From Gymnorhina tibicen (lineage: Eukaryota; Chordata; Aves; Passeriformes; Artamidae), in assembly GCA_013399875.1 (NCBI GenBank), contig VXAZ01008167.1, forward strand, positions 1,640,534-1,704,533: a DNA stretch of 64,000 bases. The letters are read 5' to 3'. The translations under genes and the position numbers were made by a program. This document shows, in pieces, positions 35,515 to 47,934 of this stretch. The first letter of the stretch is position 1. Every line of letters begins with the position of its first letter. Below the pieces are notes generated by a model. The model saw only the letters and a list, made by a program, of their open reading frames with translations. It was not told the DNA's origin and searched no databases.

Positions 35515-38500
35515 GTATGTGAGTTTGGCATCATACTGGGGTACTGTGGTGTGGAGGAGGCAGCTGCAGTGTACCTTCTTTCTGGCTGGTTAATACCCTA
35601 GCTTGCAGTGAATCCACCCTTCCTCCCCACCTCTAAAATGGCAAAATGGCTTTTACCATTTTAGTTAAAAACATAAACAACCTAGTGTTCTGTGACAGGC
35701 TGCCAGGGCTTGTTGCTCATTCCCCATGATGCTCAGCCATGGAGGATACACACAGGAGCTGGTGCTTCAGCCCTGTGCCTGGGTTCCTCCACATGTATGA
35801 CTCTGATTTAAAAATATGTGGTGGGAGACTTCGCAGACTGAAAAGGGCTTCATCTTCCCTGGATGAGCTCAGCTTTTTTTACAACACTCCACTTCCACTG
35901 GTCGATGTCTTTCCAAGAGTCGGAAGTCAGGATAGCAACCCATAGCCAGAACATCTGCCGGAGCTCCCTGGATGAAGTGCTGTCCTCTGGGCAGGAGCCT
36001 GCCAGGAGGTTTGCCCATAAACTTCTGGCATTTAGTGTGGTAAAACAGGGGTTTATAAAAAGTTTTAGTGGTGGCAGGGCTGTGCCAGTGTGCTTGGATG
36101 CATTAATGAAATAATGTTTGAAGGAAGCTGCTGAAATGGTACCTGTGGCTCGTGCGATCAGGGAAGATTTACCTTCTCTCAATTTCTCCTTCTGTTTCCT
36201 GCCCATCTCTTTTGATAATTACGAGTCTTTCTGGTTTGTGCTTCTTTAACTTTTTGTTTGCTTGCAAACCTGCAAGATGTGCTGTTAACTTCATTGAGTT
36301 TCAGTGCTTTTGCCTTTGCTGTGTTGAGCAGTGCATGCCGCTTGGATCATTGCTGTTATTTCAGGTTTTCCCAAGTTTTCCCACAGGCTGCTTTTGGTTT
36401 CAAAGACACTTGTTGAAAAAAGAAAGACTGCCACAAAAAAGTCTACCACACCTCTGATGGTTTCAAGCACAACTCCTGTTGAGCATCTGTCCTGTTTTCC
36501 CTTGTCAATTAAAAGCTGATTAAAGGGGTAGGAATACCAGTTTCAGCTATTTTTATGGCACGTGTCACTTTGATACTTTTGCAGTGGGATGTCCAGAAGA
36601 CTACTTGGTGATGGGTGCAGGGACTTTGGGGCAGGCATGTGGGCCCCAGGCATTGCTGCCTGTCAGGGCACTGCAGTGCTGAGCATCGAAGTGGCAGCCC
36701 CTTGGGGCGATCAGCAGCAGAGGCTGGGAGTTTGGGGAAGCTCTGCAGCGGAAACACGTACTTCATCTGGCTGAACCCTCTCCTTTGGAAACTGGGAATA
36801 GATCCAAATTTCCCACTTGCTGTACCTTTCCCCTCTGTGCAAGCTCTCCCATCTCCTCCTCCTAGATTGCTTTCCATTTCCCAGTGTACAGCTGACACAT
36901 CTGGGTAGGAGCATCATGGGCTTCTGTGCAGCATATCAACCTTGTACTACCATGCTGCCTTCCCTGAGTGATATCCCGAGGGATAGGGATAGCAATGATG
37001 ATAGATACCAGCTCTGACTCAGCAATACCGTTTTCAGTGCAATCCTTCTTCATGGGGTGTGTTTCCCACCCTGCATGGAGACAGCCAGAAGAGTCCTTTG
37101 AAGCCTGAGCATCACCTTGTACAGGTGGAACCTCTTTTGGATATGAATCAGGAGGCAGCATCCCTAATTTGGATTGACAGAGCAGTGTCAGAGCCACAGC
37201 TCAAATCTGTCAGAGCCTTTTCTGTCAAATCACTTCAAAAAGGATGTTTCAGTGTTGTTTAATGAACAGAAGAGTAAGCCCAGCATGGGGCACAGACAGG
37301 TTGCAAGGCAGGAGTTAACAGCTGCAGGTACCTCCAGGAGCAACCAGAGCTTCACAGTACCAGGGCCAAGAGCAACTTTCCTGTCTGTTCACTTACTTTA
37401 CTTTCCCACCTGAGTGTTTTGTGCACTTTTCAAAGCATTTTGTGCATATTCTGATTCTCTTCCTCTGGACTAAGCAGGTGTCCTCCTTTCCCTTAGTTGG
37501 TTTCTTCACACAGAGGTAGGGAGTGGCAAAATATTTGTTCAGAGATAAAATAAATGTGTTTATCTGGTCAAGAAACCTGGGTATGGGAAATACCTGAGTA
37601 TAGTTTTTGTTTGTTTGAAGCTGCTTGGAATTTTTAGGAAAATCAGAAGAATTTTCCCTCAGGATGAGCTACTTAACAAGTGTCCTGCCAACCAGGCTGA
37701 TAAATGCCAGGCAAATCCAAAACAGAACCCAGGACTGTTCTCTCCAGACGCCAAGTTTATGTTTGCTTTGGGGTTTTAATTATAGGCAGTTCCCCCAAAA
37801 CAAAATGAGTGTTTTATTTGTTATTGTCTTCCCCTCTTCCTTCTCCTCCTCCTTGTCCACTTCTCCCTTTTGCTGCTTGTTGGCTGTGTGCTGGGCTTTG
37901 CTGGGCTGTCACCATTCCTGCCACCATGGGGATGGCACCGCTCTTGTCTCCAGCCCTCCTCAGCCCTTGCTCCGGCACTGATCCACCCACAGTTCTCCAT
38001 GCTGATGGAAAGTAAGCTTGTGTCTGTACTGGGTGAGCTTTCTGCTGGTCAGTGAACTGCATCAGCGTCTGGAGGGCTTTGGGGAGCACCAGTGCCAGCA
38101 GTGGCTTTAGGAAGTGAGGAAAGGTTACTTGGTCTTTTTCAGTATGAAGTGTTACACTTGCACACATTGTGGAGCTTTCAGCCCAGTCCACCTCACCCAT
38201 CAAGGCTGCATCCACATCACTTTAAAAGATGAAAAAGTTTTTTGTGGATTTTTTTCTCTTTCCAAAAAGGTCAGCTGCTTTGAGAGTCTCAAAAGCACTG
38301 AGGTATAGATAGATAGTCATTGATTTTTTTCACCTCTGAACTATCTTAAAAGTAACCCAAGTCCTCTGCAGGTAATCATGGCATAGGGTAAAATTTTATT
38401 TCAATAGAAGGGAACAGCCTGGTAGACCATCAGCTCCTTTTATTTCAGTGTAGGGTTGTCTTGTCACCTGCGCACATGTAGAAATATGCTTTGTTCTCAT

Positions 38501-40455
38501 GTGTTCATTGATGCATTCAAGCTAAACATGATTGAGCCTGGTGGCTGCTTGGATAGGGCATTCCAGGTGCCATCTGTACACGAGGACACTGGTGATGCAG
38601 GGAATGTTGTTTTCCCACCTGTATGAGACACTTGTTATTGGAGGTGCCTTTTGATGATCATTCAGGATGTTAAAGCCTTTCTTTGTACATTCACATTTAT
38701 CTTTGTATTTGCTAAATTTCAATTCACTTTCTTCCTTCTGAACAGTTTGCTTTTTGTTAAACAAACTGTTTCTCACAAACCATACCAGTGAGGTCACTGA
38801 TGTTGTGGGGGTTTGGGTGATTGGATTTTTAACAACTCTTTTCCACCCAAGGGTGGATTTCCTTTCATTATTCTCCTTCTAACTGGTTTTCCAAGCCTTT
38901 CTCACCTTGTGAGTTCCTAAATATGGGGGTTTTTATGAAGCTGTGGGATCCTTTCAAAGCAATTGAAGCCTTCTGACAATAGAGTTGCATTTTTTGTGTT
39001 ATTTTCCACAGACCCATATAATATGGAACATTGTTCCCCAAGGACCAGATGGCTTGAAATCCACCATTCAACCAGGGTAGAGTAGCACACTTGTTCACTT
39101 AAATCTGTTCTTTCTAATAGTTACCAGTTACGGTTATTAGGAATTTTCTGTGCTGTAGGTGATTTATAACCCTTCCATTCTCATATAACCATTGTGGACG
39201 GCCAAATCAAAGGTCTGGTTGGTGTTTGCCCAGGGCACCCACTTTGGTCATATGAGCTTGGGCAGAGTGCTGTACTAATGTGGCTCTGTGGCTTTTGTCT
39301 TAAGCTGGATTGAGTCCCAGTCAGCTTTGGGCACAAGCAGAACAAGCCCAGGTCTGTCTGCACATGTCTGGCTGGACACATCCCACTCGGATCATGTGAA
39401 ATCCTTACTCATCAGAGCCTTAGAGGGACCTTCTCGCCTTTGGCTGTGCCTGTGAATTGTGTGGCATTGGATATACAAAATAATCACAGGGAGCCTGAAA
39501 ATGCTTGTGATGTGAAATTGTAACATTAATAAAAACAAAGGAATTGTTTGTGTTCAACCAAGCAGTCATGCCTGTTTCTCAAAGAACAGTGTTTTCAGCC
39601 TTACACTCCTTGGAGAAACCATGATCAACAGTGCTGTTGCTGACCTGCAGCGTAGGTGATTGCGAGGTGGCAGGCCCAAGCTCTTGCCCAAGAAACTTTC
39701 TCACGTGCACATGTGCAAAATGTCTGATGTGAGCATGGGAAGTGCTTCCCAGCGGGGAAGGCAGGGCCTGTGTTGTGCAGTGCAGATGCTGTGGTGTCCG
39801 TCTGTATGGGGCGAATCAATCCCAAATCTGCAGAGATGCAGCTCAGCCCCAGCGAGAAGCACTGAAGGAGGTAGAGGAGCTCTCCCTGTGAGTCTGAAGT
39901 CTGTGAAGTCTGTGGTTTATGCCTGGCTTCTGTCAGTGCAGTGTTAGTTCAGGTTAAGTTCATCTAATGGATGAGTGTAAAGGGAGAACAAACCCATCCC
40001 TGCTGCGTGTGCATCTCTGTTCCGTGCTGCAGTGCGCAGGCCCCATGTGGCCCTTGGGTTCTCATCAGTCAGCGGGTCCTGCTTCGGGTTGCTGGCACCG
40101 GTGGCTGGGCACGGCAGGCTCAGCCCTGCCCACGGCAAGGCCAGCCCTGGAGCCTGGTGGAAGAACTTGCCTTGCAAGTCTCTCCGGGCAGTGCAGGGAA
40201 AGTCACCTCCGTGTGGGATTGCTTTTTCCCCCCCTGTGTCTTTCAATTTGGTAGAAGCTCTGTGTCAGAGCTGCCCAAGGCCTGAGATGTGATACTCACA
40301 GGTTGTCTTCCTGGCCACTTGGGCATCTCCTTGATTGGGTAGCAGAGATGCCAATGCACATGTGGGGGTTGGAGCTACTGGCAGAGTTTGGATATGAGGT
40401 CTTGCTCAAAGCTGCTCCTGGGGCCAAACAGCAGCACAGGGTGCTTGGTGTTGGT
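35515..40455. other. Non-coding stretch, nothing recognised
   Basis: No gene or repeat family was identified. The first 200 bases may still belong to the ERV block. Small structures: an inverted repeat with 7-base arms (AAAATGG / CCATTTT) at about 35643-35662, a pyrimidine-rich run at about 37828-37870, a TCCACCC-AA-GGGTGGA hairpin at 38842-38857, and three 9-base units (AGTCTGTGA-like) at about 39891-39916. Confidence 0.45.
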
Positions 40456-40529
40456 CACCTTTAGATGACAAAAGTGGAGGGATGGCAAAGATTCAGGGAT
40501 CCAGAGCAGCTCATCTGGTCTCACAGTGA

Positions 40530-40940
40530 CCCTGACAAGGATGGGCTGAGAGAGCTGGGGTTGTTCAGGGCAGAGAAGAGAAGGCTCCTGGGAGATCTTA
40601 TTGTGGCCTTTCAGTACTTAAAGGGAGTTTATAAGAAAGATGGGGACAAACTTTTTAGCAGGGCCTGTAATGATGAAGGGTAATGGCTTTAAACTAGAGA
40701 GGGTAAATTCAGACTAGATATAAGGAAAACAATTTTTTACAGTGCATGTGGTGAAATGGTAGAACAGGTTGCCCAGAGTAGAGCAGATGGAGGAGATGCC
40801 CAATCCCTGGAAACGTTCAAGGTCGAGCTGAGTGGGGCTCTGAGCAACATGATCGAGTTGATGCCTCCTCTCATTGCAGGAGGGTTGGACTGGGTGACCT
40901 TTAAAGGTCCGTTCCAGTCCAGCCTATTCCACAATTTCCA
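40530..40940 (+). mobile_element. CR1 LINE 3' fragment, plus orientation
   Basis: The block runs 'gctgagagagctggggttgt', 'cagagaagagaaggctcctg', 'ggagatcttattgtggcctt', 'tcagtacttaaagggagttt', 'aatggctttaaact', 'agactagatataaggaaaac', 'gaacaggttgcccagag', 'cccaatccctggaaacgttc' and 'tgggtgacctttaaaggtcc'. This is the full conserved 3' part of a CR1 element in the expected order. Homology may start earlier, at about 40460. No coding frame survives. It ends without a clear octamer tail. Confidence 0.95.
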
Positions 40941-40944
40941 GTCT

Positions 40945-42410
40945 GGTAGAGAGAACATCACTGCAGTGCAGTCATAGTTGAGTAGTCAGCATGGAGCGTG
41001 TGCTTGCAAACAAGGGTAGTGCTGTGGTCTTTGATGTACAAGAAATCATTGTGGGATGCCTTCCATGTTACCCAGAGTGGTGTGTCAAGAGGTGCTGCTA
41101 GTAACTGGTGGAAGCACCTTGTGCTGTGCTTTGTTTGGGAACAAACAGGATGTTGTTGTAAGTAGATGCAACAACAGGACACCTGGGTCTCGGTGCACTG
41201 TGAAGTGTGCTCAGGTAACTCGTGGCTTCCTGACAACATTATGCAAGTGGACTTCTTGGTCATGTTGTCTGCTGTAAGCCTGGGGATCATACCCAATGCA
41301 AGCAGGTATCTCTTGACCTTGATGGGTGTTTAAAGGTGCTATTTTCCCCACTGTGACAGTAGGAGCACTAACTGTGCCCCAGAGGCTGTTGTCCTTCGTA
41401 CAAATGTTGAATCAAAGGCAGTCCATCCCCCAAGAAGCTCATGGTCTGGATCAATGACAGGAGGCTATGATTGGTACATGCATATGGAGAGTAAAATAAA
41501 AATGCCAGGACTCTATTGATCATCTTGACAGACATGCCTCAGAACACCAGCAGCCTCACAGTTATTGAGTTTTCTTGTAAATGTCACAGCAAAGGAGAGT
41601 TTTGATGAAGTCGCTGAGGTGGTTTGGCAGACATTTGAGATGAATTTCTACCAGACAAGGGGCAGGAAGGGAAAAAATATCATTCAGTATCAAAGGCATT
41701 TTCCATTGACTAGCCCACGAGACCAAGTTGCTAATTAATAGTCTACATTATAGGAGTCAATAGCAGATAGTGGGTACTGTAGGGCATAGGGTAGGCATTG
41801 AGAGTTACAGAGCTCTTGATGAGGTAGGAAGAGGGGCTATCCTTGAGAAGATAAAGTGAGATAGAAGCCATGACCCACGTGGCAGTACTCTTGCTGGTCA
41901 GGAGGGTCTCAGGGAAGGGTGGATGTGTTGGCTGTGATGTGGGAAAGTGAGAGTTTCAATGAGAATGGCAGATTTGGATGCTGGATGGAAGAGCATTCAA
42001 AAGATGTCCTGAAACTTAATTTTGAACATAAGGAGACCAGTCTGGAGTAGAGAGGAGAGTCTGCATGGAGGAGGGCACAGACCATCATAATGATACACAT
42101 TTCTGGTGGAGGTGAAGGGGAGGTAGAGAAGGATGGGAGCGTGGGTGGAACCACAGGGCCCATGGGGAGGGAAATCTGAACTGGAGGATGAAGAAGAGGC
42201 AGGAAAGGAGAGATGAGAGATTGTACTGACAGAGGCAGGTTGGAGAAGCCAAGGCCGAGCAGAGAGACATATGGATTTTGACCTTTGGCTAAGGAGCCAC
42301 TACTTTTTTCAGTAGAACCATGAATAAATAATATTATTGCTTCCAGACCCAGACAGGATCCTCTGCAGATAAGCCAGTGCAGACAGGGAAAAGCTTTGCA
42401 TGTAACATCA
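40945..42410. other. Non-coding stretch, nothing recognised
   Basis: No gene was identified. A strongly purine-rich run lies at about 42095-42240; its complement produces the low-complexity proline/serine-rich stretch of the 173-codon minus-strand frame at 41909-42430. Confidence 0.5.
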
Positions 42411-42414
42411 TCCT

Positions 42415-43001
42415 GCAGTACATCAAACACAGCAGAACCAGATGGGCAAAAGAGGTGATTATCCCACTCTGGTCAGTGTTGGTTTGACCTCACTTGGAGC
42501 TCTGTGTGCAGTTCTAGGCCCCAGCAGTTAAGAAGGATGCGAAGGCCCTTGAATGCATTCCAAGGAGGGCAGCAAAGTTGGTAGAAGAGCTGGAGGTCAT
42601 GTCCTGTGAGGAGTGGCTGAGGGCTCTGGACTTGTCTAGTTTGGAGAAGAGGAGACTGAGGGGCGACTTCATTGCTCTTTAACAGCTTCCTGAGGAGGGA
42701 AAGGGGAGAGGGCAGTGCTGAGCTCCTCTCCCTGGGATCCAGTAGTAGGATGTGTGGGATGGTCCAAAGCTGCATCAAGGAAGGCTCAGACTGGACATTA
42801 TGAATCATTTCTTTGCCAGCAGGGTGGTCAAACACAGCAACAGGCTTCCTAAAGAGGTGGTCAGTGCCCTGAGCATGCCAGTGTTTAAGAGGCATTTGGA
42901 CAGTGCCTTTGATTACATTCTTTAACTTTTGGTCACTCCTGAAGTGGTCAGACACTTGGACTACATGGTTGTTTTAGGTCCCTTCCAACTGAAATGGTCT
43001 A
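42415..43001 (+). mobile_element. CR1 LINE fragment, plus orientation, about 590 bp
   Basis: The segment matches a longer part of CR1 than the other copies here. It has 'gattatcccactctggtcag' and 'gtttgacctcacttggagct', then 'ggagggcagcaaag', then 'tttggagaagaggagactga', 'acaggcttcctaaagaggtg' and 'aggcatttggacagtgcctt', ending in 'ggtcccttccaactgaaatg'. Numerous substitutions indicate an old copy. It is followed by a long decayed pentanucleotide tail. The antisense frame of 160 codons at 42473-42955 is a shadow of this element. Confidence 0.9.
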
Positions 43002-43099
43002 TTCTGTTCTAGTCTATTCTATTGTAAATCTAAATCTGTTCTATTCCATGCTAATCCTATCCTGTCCTGCACTATGCTATCCTATCCCATTCTGTCATC
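43002..43099 (+). repeat. Decayed (TATTC)n / (CTATC)n tail of the CR1 copy
   Basis: About 100 bases made of TCTATTC, CTATCC and CTGTCC words directly follow the CR1 3' end, in the same position as the CCATC repeat at 10826. It is a degenerate pentanucleotide array derived from the retroposon tail. Confidence 0.8.
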
Positions 43100-43678
43100 A
43101 GAAGTGGCTCTGTGTGTGTGCTTTGGTCAGGGACCCCTGCTTCACTCCTGCCTAGGAAGGGATCTGCCTGGCTCCAGGCACTTTCTATCCCATCTCCCCA
43201 CTTGTGATGGGGATGCTGTTCCCATAAAACAGGCATGTGCTGATGTCTCTGCCTGGCTACACAAGCCAGCTCTGGAAAACCTCAGCTCCTAGATTACCAG
43301 CATAGCAGGGCTCTCTGTCTGCAAAGGTGTAAGATTACAAAACACACACTCACAAGTCTTAACCAAAACCACCTCATTTTTAGCAGTTTGTGAGGGTTTA
43401 TTCATTACACTTCAGCAGAGGAATGCAGGAATGTGAGCAGCATTAAACCTATTCATTTGGTGAGGAGGCATCTCCTCTCCCCTGCTCCAGCCTGCTTGGC
43501 TTTAATGATAATTGCACCTCTTGAGTTGTTGAGTTGGCTCTTTGCCACACCGGCCCTCCTCACACAGATGTGTGCGGCACAGTGCTGGGAAGGAAGGCTG
43601 GAGCCGGGAAAGAGCTTAGGCTAATGCTTTGGAGCAGGGCTGTCCTTCCCTCTGGGATGTGCTCTGCACACTTGCTTT

Positions 43679-43738
43679 GCATCCTGCCCTGCACCTCATC
43701 CTGCATCCTGCCGTACATCCCATCTTGCATCCCATCCT
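43679..43738 (+). repeat. 12-bp degenerate tandem repeat, five units
   Basis: Five consecutive 12-base units: GCATCCTGCCCT, GCACCTCATCCT, GCATCCTGCCGT, ACATCCCATCTT and GCATCCCATCCT. The period is a multiple of three, so one frame reads a regular leucine-histidine-proline repeat. Nothing else suggests that it is coding. Confidence 0.85.
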
Positions 43739-44027
43739 ACTCGCACCTCTTCCCAGACTCCTCTGCTGTGGGCAGCTGCCTGCTTCAAAAAAAGGCTTTG
43801 CTTTCTCCCTGACAAGCTCTCAGCCCTGCAAATGGCCTAGGCTGAGGTTTGAACGGTCCTACCTCCTTTCCAAAGAGCCTGTTCTGCATGGCCTGGGCAA
43901 CCCTGCCTATGTAGCACTGCCCCAGTGCCAGCATGGGCAGAGAAACTCATGGATGTTCTTTTGACTCTGGGCATGGAAGAAGACAACAGTCACTCGCTAA
44001 CTCTTACATATCCTGGCGGGGAATTCA

Positions 44028-44085
44028 TGTTGTTGTTGTTGTTATTGTTACTGTTGTAGTTGTTGTCGTTATTATTATTACTATT
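44028..44085 (+). repeat. Imperfect (TGT)n/(TTA)n trinucleotide repeat
   Basis: TGT/GTT units run from 44028, with interruptions, and change into TTA/ATT units near 44070. It is a compound imperfect microsatellite. Confidence 0.9.
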
Positions 44086-47000
44086 CTTTCTTTAGTGCCT
44101 CTGATTAACCATCCCCAGATGCATCTAACAGTATCCTAGCATCTAAAATTTAACTATTGATTTTAGAAGCCTTGTCACTTTAAAAATGAGAAATAATAAT
44201 TAAAAAAAAAAAAAAAAGAAGGCAGCAGTAATTTTTGTTGGCTTGTTAAGAATTTGAAAGATGCAATAAAATCGGATTTTGGGTTTATTTGTGCTGCCCG
44301 TTCCCAGAGGAGGAATGTGGTGCTCTGCATAACCTGGCTGCTTGCAGCAGCTGCTGCCGTCACTGTTTTCGTCTCTGCTGCTGGCGTTTCACATAAATGG
44401 CCTGGGAAGCTGAGGGAGCCAGTAGCCCTGGATCCCTGATGAGAAGACAAGTACTGTGTGTGAGCTGTGAATGCACAGGCTGGGAGCTGGAGAATTTGTC
44501 AGCAGAAGTGAGCACCATGGGTACAATAGCACTGTTGACCTAATAGAAGCTGGTACAGTTGAATTTGAGGCACAGAGACATGGAGAAGGTTTTACTGACG
44601 GTAGCTTCAAGGTCTCTGTTTAAAGGACGCTGTTTTGAAGGGTCTGTAGTGAAAATGGAAGCAGCCTAATTCAGTTCATTAGCTGGGGACCAGCCATCAG
44701 CTAGGGACCCCAAGGTTTCACCTGCTGCACAGCACCAAAGAGGAGACAGCCCGTTCTTAGAAGCTGAGATGAAACTAATTCTGTTTCAGCAGCTGGGATG
44801 CATTTGGACAGAGTCTATTAACTGCACTTGTACTTGAAATATTTATTAAAACCCTCTTTCCTGGCAGGACTGGGTGATGGAGAGTTAAGTGGTAAAGAGG
44901 TTTTCTTGGCCCACCCCGTTCCCATGTTTGGGATCCTCAGGTGCAGTGCTTTGGTACCCAACTTCTGGATTTTGGGCCAAGTCACTGAACTGCTTCATGC
45001 CCATGGTCCACAGTTGCACAGCAAGGGCTAGGGCAGAAGTGGTCTTCCATGCTCTGTATCAGCCTCAGTTTTGGTCATGGGTATCACCAGTAGATAGTCC
45101 CTGTCCAGTCTGCTCTTGGTCAAGTTGGACCTCTCTGAAGGTGTGACTTTTAGACACATTATCCTCAGTTGCTATGATGATAATCCCTTAATTGTTCATT
45201 TGTACAGTAATTTAAGAGTTTACAAGAAGGCCAAATGAATTAATCTGAGGAAGATGAGAGGATGGGATGGACAAGATGGGTCCACTAGAACAAGTGAAGG
45301 AATTAAAGAAGAACAAATAAGTCTATGGCAAGATGAGGGACTCTACTGTCTGCTCTCTCCACCTAACACATTCACTGCCCTGGAGTGAGAAGAAGCAGCT
45401 GCTCGACGGCACATTGGAGAATATATATAGCAAATAGAAATACTTTGCATCATCTTCTGTCTTGGTGGTCCTCCAGTCAGGGTGGACCTGCTGACCATGT
45501 CACCTGTACAAGTGATTCAAGCAGGCAAGCACCATCTCAGCCATAGCCCCGGGCATTGTGCTGCTGGAATGATCCAGCTTTGCAACCTTTGGGCAACTCT
45601 GAGGTCCTATTTGCTTTGATAGGGACTCTGTATGGCAAGGTCCACACACTGGTAGCTCCTGGTTCTCTGAAATGCCCTCTCCCAGTCACCTTAGTGTGTA
45701 GTTGTTTAACTCAGACCTTGGACACAGGGTTTGGGATAGAAGAACAGACCAGAAATCCTTAGTGATTTTTTGGTGTTTTTTTCCTTGAAAACACCTGCAG
45801 GTATCAAACTTAATTCTTTAATGGAGAAACTGAGTCACATGTGCTACCTGCCCTGACAGCCCTTGCTCTCTGCAGAAAGTCTGCACTCCTGAGCTTTAAA
45901 CACAGAAAATTTCTAATGGGGAAAACAACAAACAAACATGAAACAAAAGAAAAAAGCAATGTATTTCCAACTACCCTCTTAGCAGTGACAGTGCCCAGTG
46001 CTTCCCAGCACCTGTAAAGGTGGGGCACACCCTATCCTGGGAAATGGCTGTGCCATGTAACCGCCCTGCTCTCCTGCCGGTAACTCATACCCTGCAGCAA
46101 GGCAGCGTGGAGGGATGGATAGACTTGTGCTCAACCAGTCCTGCTTTCTCCTCGCCCAGTGGGTTGTTGGGCAACTTAGGGATTGCTCAACCTGGTGGAA
46201 GTTTCTCCATCAGGATGACGGGTGCTAGCAGCACTTAAGTAGTCCTTAAGTGCTTTGAGATCTATGGAAGCAAATTAAAAGATAAGGAGAGGATGTGGGG
46301 GAAGGGCTACAAGTGTCAGGAATTTAATTGGGAAATCTTTTTCATTGTATCATCTGTGTATTTATTCCGATCCCACTGCTACTGTTGGCTTTCTAGAGCT
46401 AGATCAAGACTATGGTGAATCCAAGACCCTGAATCTTGCTGTTGCCGCTGGGTTACGCTTGACATTATTACTGTGCTAACAGCAGCAGCAAGGCTGATAT
46501 AAAACATTTGTGTCTCCTGGAATGTAACCTCTTTGGGATGAGAAGTCCTGGCACTGCACTCTGCCCAGATTTAGTTACAGATAATGGAGTTTTTCCTACC
46601 GCCATCTTGGGACGATGGATGGTTGTACGGCACGGTCCTTTCGTAGCGTCCTTGCAGTGCCCGCTCTTCTCCATGGGCTTTCTTGTCCGACGGCAGGTGG
46701 CCGGCTGCCACTGTGGGGCTCAGGCTGTGCCAGCCATGTGCTGCCCAGTCAGGCAGGGCACAGCTGGTGACTTGCTCTGCGGTTGTTGCAACCCTCTCCC
46801 AGGATCTCCGGCTGAGCTCAGCTCTGCATGTATGCACATGCAGGGGAGCATCGCGAGAGCCGGCAGTCCTTCCTCCTTCTCCCTGGTGCCGGAGCTAGCT
46901 GGTGAGCCGGCATCAAAGCAAAATTTCCCACTGGTGTCTCTTTCCTCGGAGGCTGCCTGTCTCCGTCGCTGGCTTTCAGTGGCGTTGAAGCCTGCCTGGG

Positions 47001-47739
47001 AATGGGCACCACTCCCGCATAGCTCCTGGGTCGACTCTCATTAGGAAGGGCGTATTCCTTGGAGAGGGTGAGCTGTGCCTCTCATTTTGTTTTTCCACGT
47101 AGGAGCTGGGCTGCAAAGCCAGGACACAGAGTTGTGCTTCTTCCCTGGGGCTTGTTCTCACTGGCGCTGGCTGTGGCTGGCAGCCCTGTTAGCCATGGCG
47201 TGGCAATTAATGCTGGCACAGTGGCAGTGCCTGGACGGCTAAGCCCTTCCTGTGTGTGCTGGGCTGTTCTGCTGGACCCTGGGTGAGTGCCTCATCAGAG
47301 CCATGCCCTGGTTTTGGGTGGGGTCTCACCCCTTGCCCTGAGTTCCCCATGTGCTCTGTGGTTGTGAAAGACATTTTCAGGGAAAAAGTCACAGTCCCCA
47401 GTTCTGGTGTTGCTGTTCCCCAGGGTCTTCCAGAGCTGGTGGCCCTGATGTAGCTCAAAAACCCCAGCTGGGTACTTTGCTAGTGAAAGAGGGTTAGTGA
47501 TGTGTGCCAGAGACAAGGAGTGAGTTGTTGTGCCCTCTCCAAACCAAGTGAAGAGATCTGGGCTTCAGAATCTCCCCAGAGGTTCCCATCTTGGCACTAC
47601 CCAGCATTACTGGGGTTACTGAGTAAAATACCATGATCTTGTCTGCACATCTTCCCACTGACTGTGTCATCACTGTTTATACTTAGGCTTTATCAGGGTG
47701 CAGCCACTGATGCAGCTTGGGTGCTCACTCATCTCCTTA

Positions 47740-47762
47740 GAGGAGGAGGACGACGACGAGAA
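47740..47762 (+). repeat. Short GAG/GAC trinucleotide run
   Basis: AGGAGGAGGACGACGACGAG immediately precedes the recognisable start of the next CR1 fragment, where a CR1 would normally have a GA-rich sequence. It is probably a small expansion within the element. Confidence 0.7.
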
Positions 47763-47929
47763 GGAACAGGTTGCCCAGAGAGGTGGTAGATGCGCCATCC
47801 CTGGAAAATTAAAGGTCAGGTGGGACTGGGCTCTGAGCAACCTGATCAAGTTGATGTCCCTGCTCACTGGAGGGGTTTGGAGTAGATGGTCTTTAAAGGT
47901 CTCTTGCAACCCAAATGATTCTATGAGGG
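47763..47929 (+). mobile_element. CR1 LINE 3' fragment, plus orientation
   Basis: The words 'ggaacaggttgcccagagag', 'gtggtagatgcgccatccct', 'gactgggctctgagcaacct', 'gatcaagttgatgtccctgc', 'tggtctttaaaggtctcttg' and 'acccaaatgattctatgag' follow CR1 order exactly up to the terminal tail. It is a short 5'-truncated copy. Confidence 0.95.
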
Positions 47930-47934
47930 CAACC

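Larger units (their letters stand above)
43105..47755. other. Non-coding stretch, nothing firmly recognised
   Basis: No gene was supported. It contains two small tandem repeats (listed separately) and a poly-A run at about 44203-44218. A GC- and CpG-richer section lies at about 46580-47110, with a 178-codon plus-strand frame (46508-47044) that has no recognisable domain. Confidence 0.45.

Noticed and set aside
38522..38797. Minus-strand frame with a zinc-finger-like KCECTKKGF fragment
   Set aside because: Cysteine/histidine spacing does not make a C2H2 finger and no tandem fingers follow; resemblance is too slight.
41909..42430. 173-codon minus-strand frame with proline/serine-rich part
   Set aside because: Composition comes from a purine-rich tract on the plus strand; no domain.
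42473..42955. 160-codon minus-strand frame
   Set aside because: Lies entirely within a plus-strand CR1 fragment; antisense shadow.
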